A program made the position numbers and the translations under genes. From an uncultured Solirubrobacteraceae bacterium (GTDB taxonomy: Bacteria > Actinomycetota > Thermoleophilia > Solirubrobacterales > Solirubrobacteraceae), in contig CADCVT010000395.1 of assembly GCA_902806215.1 (NCBI GenBank), positions 1 through 7,069 of the forward strand: DNA of 7,069 nucleotides. The letters are read 5' to 3'. The notes beneath the pieces are model-generated. The model did no database searches. It was not told the DNA's origin and was given only the letters and a program-made list of their open reading frames with translations. This document shows positions 5,133 through 7,069 of this stretch, in pieces (position 1 is the first letter of the stretch; each line of letters begins with the position of its first letter).

Positions 5133-7069
5133 TCAGCGCGACGGCTCGCGCCGCACCCTCGCCGTGAGCACCTTGTTCTTGAACGGCTCGAGCACCTGGT
5201 TGCCCAGGAACCGGACCTGGACCCTCAGCACGCGCGACCGCCCGAAGCGCTTGCGGCTCGCGAAGCTCACCGTCGACCGGTAGCTGCAGTCGGGCCGCAC
5301 CAGCGAGCGGCGCGTCGAGATCGTCTGCGTCCGGCGCTTGAACTGCACCGACACGAAGCCGATGCTGCCGCATGCCTGCTGCGCCGACAGGAACGTCGGC
5401 GGGATCACGCGGCCGCTGACCGTGAACCGGTACGGCGCCTTCAGGTCGGACTTCGGCGACAGCGACTGCGTCAGGCCCCGCGGGGGAAACCGGCGGGCGA
5501 TCTCGTTCGGCGGCGGCGGGGGCGGAGGCGGCGGGGTCGCCGCCTGCTGCTGGGTGGCGGCGGGCGCCGGCGGCTCGGCCGGGAGCTCCACGGAGCCGAT
5601 GTCGGTGTTGTCGCCGCCGGCGGGGTTCGCAGGCGAGCGGTCGATGGTCCGCTCTTCGCCGCGCTGGTCGGCGGCCAGGCGCTCCGGCGCCTCGCCCCGA
5701 TCGACGGCCGGGCTGGCCCCGTCCGGCAGGTGCGTGGCCGTCGGTCCGCCGTTGTCGGCCAGAGCGCCGAGCTTCGGATCCTCGCCGATGACGTTGGCCG
5801 GCGTGTCGCTCGAGAAGAGCGGGGCATCGCCCTTCTGCTCGATCAGGCTGAACGCGAGATCGAAGCCGCCTCCCTCCGAGCCGTCGGCCCGGTCGAGGTC
5901 CTGCGGCTGGCCGGCCACGGTGTTGTCGGCGACGATCGTGCTCCTCAGCGGGATCGTCGCGCTCGTGCCGTCGTACGTGTTGAGCGAGAGGCCGCCCCCG
6001 CGGTTCGCGGTGTTGGCCGCGATGGTCGCGTTGTCGACGCTGATCGTGTCGGAGCTGTTGACGGCGTTGGTGCTGTTGCCGCCGAAGCTGATTCCGCCGC
6101 CGGTGTCGGCGTTGTTGCGCGAGACCGTGCTGTTGCTCACCGAGAACGGCCCGTCGGCCGGGGTCTCGTTGGCGAGCGAGATGCCGCCGCCGGTCGCGGT
6201 GGCCTTGTTGTCGGACACGGTGCTGTCCGACAGCGTGAGCGAGTCGCCGCCGGGCAGGCCGGCCACGAAGAGGCCGCCGCCGTCCTCGCCCGCGGTGTTG
6301 CCCGAGATCGTGGACCGGAGGATCGTCGCGGCCGAGGTCTGGTCGTACTTGCCGACACCAACGGACTCGATCGCGATGCCACCGCCGTCGCCCGCCGCGC
6401 GGTTGCCCGAGATGACCGAGTCGATGACGTCGAGGTCCGCCCGGCCGAACGGCAGGTCGATCGCCCCGCCGGTGCTACCGCTGCGGTTGTTGGCGATCTC
6501 GGACCGCGCCACGGTGAGGGCGCCGGAGACGCTGAGCGCACCGCCGCCCTCGTCGCCGGCGACGTTGTCGCGGAGCTCGCTGTTGGTGATGGTGACCGAC
6601 GCCTGGTTGGCCTCGTACTTGAAGTTGTCGTCGCCCGGGAGGCCAGCCGCGATCGCGCCGCCGCGGACGGCAGTGCTGTCGGAGACGACCGAGTTCGTTA
6701 TGAGCAGCGAGCTGCCGGGGGTCGCGTAGACCGCGCCGCCACGCTCGCCCTCACCGGCATCGGCATCGGTCAGCGTGAGCCCGCTGATGGTCGCCTGGTC
6801 GTCGACCCGGAAGATCCGCGAGTCGCCGGTGCCGTCGTCGTCGGGGTCGCCCGAGACGCTGATGACGTTCTTGCCCGGGCCGTCGATCTTGACCCCGTAG
6901 TCGATCCTGATCTGGTCCTGGGTGAGCTCGATCTCGCCGGTGAGGCCGCTCTTGAACGTGATCAGGTCCGAGTCGTTCTCGGCGTTGGCCTCCTCGACGG
7001 CCTCGCGCAGCGTGCAGCCGTTGCCGGTGCCCTCGGCCTCGCATTCGCCCGCCTCGGTGTCGGCGAGCG
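5133..7069 (-). CDS. secreted beta-helix protein: CSLREA motif, choice-of-anchor Q module, novel-looking C-terminal domain (5' end outside window)
   Basis: One open frame runs from the right edge (first full codon 7067-7065) to TGA 5135-5133, giving 644 visible residues. An internal ATG at 6512 is not the start, because the repeat pattern continues smoothly upstream of it. Order of parts: 'ADTEAGEC...GCTLREAVEEAN' (2-28) is a CSLREA N-terminal motif with Thr for Ser; residues about 92-386 are ten beta-helix repeats; residues about 425-495 are a choice-of-anchor Q module; then comes a Pro-rich linker; then a roughly 123-residue C-terminal domain. In known CSLREA proteins the motif follows the signal peptide closely, so probably only a few dozen residues are missing. 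The fold predicts an extracellular or surface protein, perhaps binding or cleaving polysaccharide, but I see no clear catalytic cluster. No LPXTG motif or C-terminal transmembrane helix is present. LtrA follows after 19 bases. Confidence 0.92.
   Translation of the reverse strand, partial: LADTEAGECEAEGTGNGCTLREAVEEANAENDSDLITFKSGLTGEIELTQDQIRIDYGVKIDGPGKNVISVSGDPDDDGTGDSRIFRVDDQATISGLTLTDADAGEGERGGAVYATPGSSLLITNSVVSDSTAVRGGAIAAGLPGDDNFKYEANQASVTITNSELRDNVAGDEGGGALSVSGALTVARSEIANNRSGSTGGAIDLPFGRADLDVIDSVISGNRAAGDGGGIAIESVGVGKYDQTSAATILRSTISGNTAGEDGGGLFVAGLPGGDSLTLSDSTVSDNKATATGGGISLANETPADGPFSVSNSTVSRNNADTGGGISFGGNSTNAVNSSDTISVDNATIAANTANRGGGLSLNTYDGTSATIPLRSTIVADNTVAGQPQDLDRADGSEGGGFDLAFSLIEQKGDAPLFSSDTPANVIGEDPKLGALADNGGPTATHLPDGASPAVDRGEAPERLAADQRGEERTIDRSPANPAGGDNTDIGSVELPAEPPAPAATQQQAATPPPPPPPPPNEIARRFPPRGLTQSLSPKSDLKAPYRFTVSGRVIPPTFLSAQQACGSIGFVSVQFKRRTQTISTRRSLVRPDCSYRSTVSFASRKRFGRSRVLRVQVRFLGNQVLEPFKNKVLTARVRREPSR
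5136..5504 (-). other. C-terminal domain of the beta-helix protein, unrecognised family
   Basis: This segment of about 123 residues after the Pro-rich linker is basic and predicted strand-rich: 'APYRFTVSGRVIPP', 'ACGSIGFVSVQFKRRTQTIS', 'RPDCSYRSTVSFASRKRFG', 'VLRVQVRFLGNQVLEP', ending 'VLTARVRREPSR'. Two cysteines ('ACGS' and 'PDCS') could form one disulfide, typical of an extracellular Ig-like or beta-sandwich module. It has no sorting signal or membrane helix. I have an impression of similar tails on secreted proteins of Solirubrobacterales, but cannot name a family. Confidence 0.6.
5508..5534 (-). repeat. nine-codon polyproline tract in a Pro/Gln/Ala linker
   Basis: Nine consecutive proline codons follow 'QQQAAT'. 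They end a low-complexity linker (about 5505-5582) rich in Pro, Ala and Gln. Such tracts typically act as stiff spacers between a surface domain and its anchoring or terminal domain. The underlying GC-only run is prone to length change, and nine prolines in a row would be expected to need EF-P for efficient translation. Confidence 0.85.
5583..5795 (-). other. choice-of-anchor Q domain segment
   Basis: Just after the beta-helix the protein reads 'EDPKLGALADNGGPTATHLP', then 'GASPAVDRGEAPERLAADQR', then 'GGDNTDIGSVEL'. These three blocks match the conserved landmarks of choice-of-anchor Q proteins (DP.LG.L.DNGGPT, SPA.D.G, DQRG, DIG..E). The cysteine that often precedes the DQRG block is absent here. 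In this family the segment marks the end of the beta-helix and is normally followed by one of several alternative C-terminal anchors. Confidence 0.85.
5910..6794 (-). repeat. ten imperfect beta-helix repeats within the CSLREA protein
   Basis: The encoded protein repeats a unit of about 22-35 residues with the pattern 'hxhxxSxhsxNxAxxxGGGhxh' (h hydrophobic). Clear copies contain 'SVVSDSTAVRGGAI', 'SELRDNVAGDEGGGAL', 'SEIANNRSGSTGGAI', 'SVISGNRAAGDGGGIAI', 'STISGNTAGEDGGGLFV', 'STVSDNKATATGGGISL', 'STVSRNNADTGGGISF' and 'ATIAANTANRGGGLSL'. The first (TISGLTLTD) and last (TIVADNTVAG) copies are degenerate caps. Each unit would form one rung of a right-handed parallel beta-helix, with the Asn as an internal ladder residue. 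At DNA level the units recur as similar but not identical GC-rich stretches. Confidence 0.85.

Noticed and set aside
3941..5167. Plus-strand open frame (408 codons) opposite LtrA.
   Set aside because: Arg/Asp/Glu/His-rich mirror of a membrane protein; no motif and wholly antisense to a clear LtrA gene.
5338..6729. Plus-strand open frame (463 codons) opposite the beta-helix gene.
   Set aside because: Ser/Pro/Leu/Val-rich shadow produced by the repeat codons; the minus strand carries CSLREA and choice-of-anchor Q landmarks.
5910..6794. Recurring GC-rich units considered as a CRISPR-like or satellite array.
   Set aside because: Unit length and sequence vary, the copies are in frame, and they translate to beta-helix rungs; there is no constant repeat with unique spacers.
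6751..7044. Small minus-strand open frame (97 codons) starting at 7044.
   Set aside because: It is an Arg/His/Gly-rich alternative frame of the beta-helix gene, which is open through the same bases with clear family motifs.

Overview
The window is GC-rich throughout (roughly 70 percent by eye), with strong G/C bias at third codon positions, GTG starts, tight gene packing and few visible Shine-Dalgarno sequences. Together with the protein types (CSLREA / choice-of-anchor Q beta-helix protein, LtrA family, Aur1-like PAP2 phosphatase, DUF998), this points to a high-GC actinobacterium, most likely of the Solirubrobacterales/Thermoleophilia type. That placement is inference from protein style, not from a marker gene. 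I see no RNA genes, insertion sequences, CRISPR arrays or phage genes. No gene-free stretch exceeds about 65 bases.

Layout. Positions 1-401 (+) hold the C-terminal end of a probable beta-propeller-like protein whose start lies off the left edge. It runs tail to tail into, and overlaps by 35 bases, a four-gene cluster on the minus strand. Read in its own direction, that cluster is a HAD-family phosphatase (3070-2399), a class I SAM-dependent methyltransferase (2402-1698), a six-helix DUF998 membrane protein (1701-1096) and a PAP2/Aur1-like membrane phosphatase (1086-367). The first three genes are joined by two identical GTGA stop/start overlaps and the fourth follows after 9 bases, so the set is very probably one translationally coupled operon. 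A 62-base divergent intergenic region (3071-3132) separates it from a two-hotdog acyl-CoA thioesterase on the plus strand (3133-3930). This is the only place I found in the window with an AT-rich promoter-like core.

The thioesterase converges, with a 7-base gap, on an LtrA-family multi-pass membrane protein (5113-3938, minus). Just 19 bases upstream of LtrA ends a large, probably secreted beta-helix protein (minus strand, 7069-5133, N-terminus off the right edge). Its visible 644 residues comprise a CSLREA-type N-terminal motif, ten imperfect right-handed beta-helix repeats, a choice-of-anchor Q module, a Pro-rich linker and a C-terminal domain with two cysteines.

Functionally, the operon combines a membrane phosphatase, a small membrane protein, a soluble phosphatase and a methyltransferase. 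Lipid or polyprenyl-phosphate metabolism is a reasonable guess, but no substrate can be read from the sequence. The thioesterase fits fatty acyl-CoA metabolism, and the beta-helix protein fits a surface or extracellular role. I see no clear undescribed defence or mobile system. The most unusual items are the compact HAD-MT-DUF998-PAP2 operon and the non-standard C-terminus that follows the choice-of-anchor Q module.
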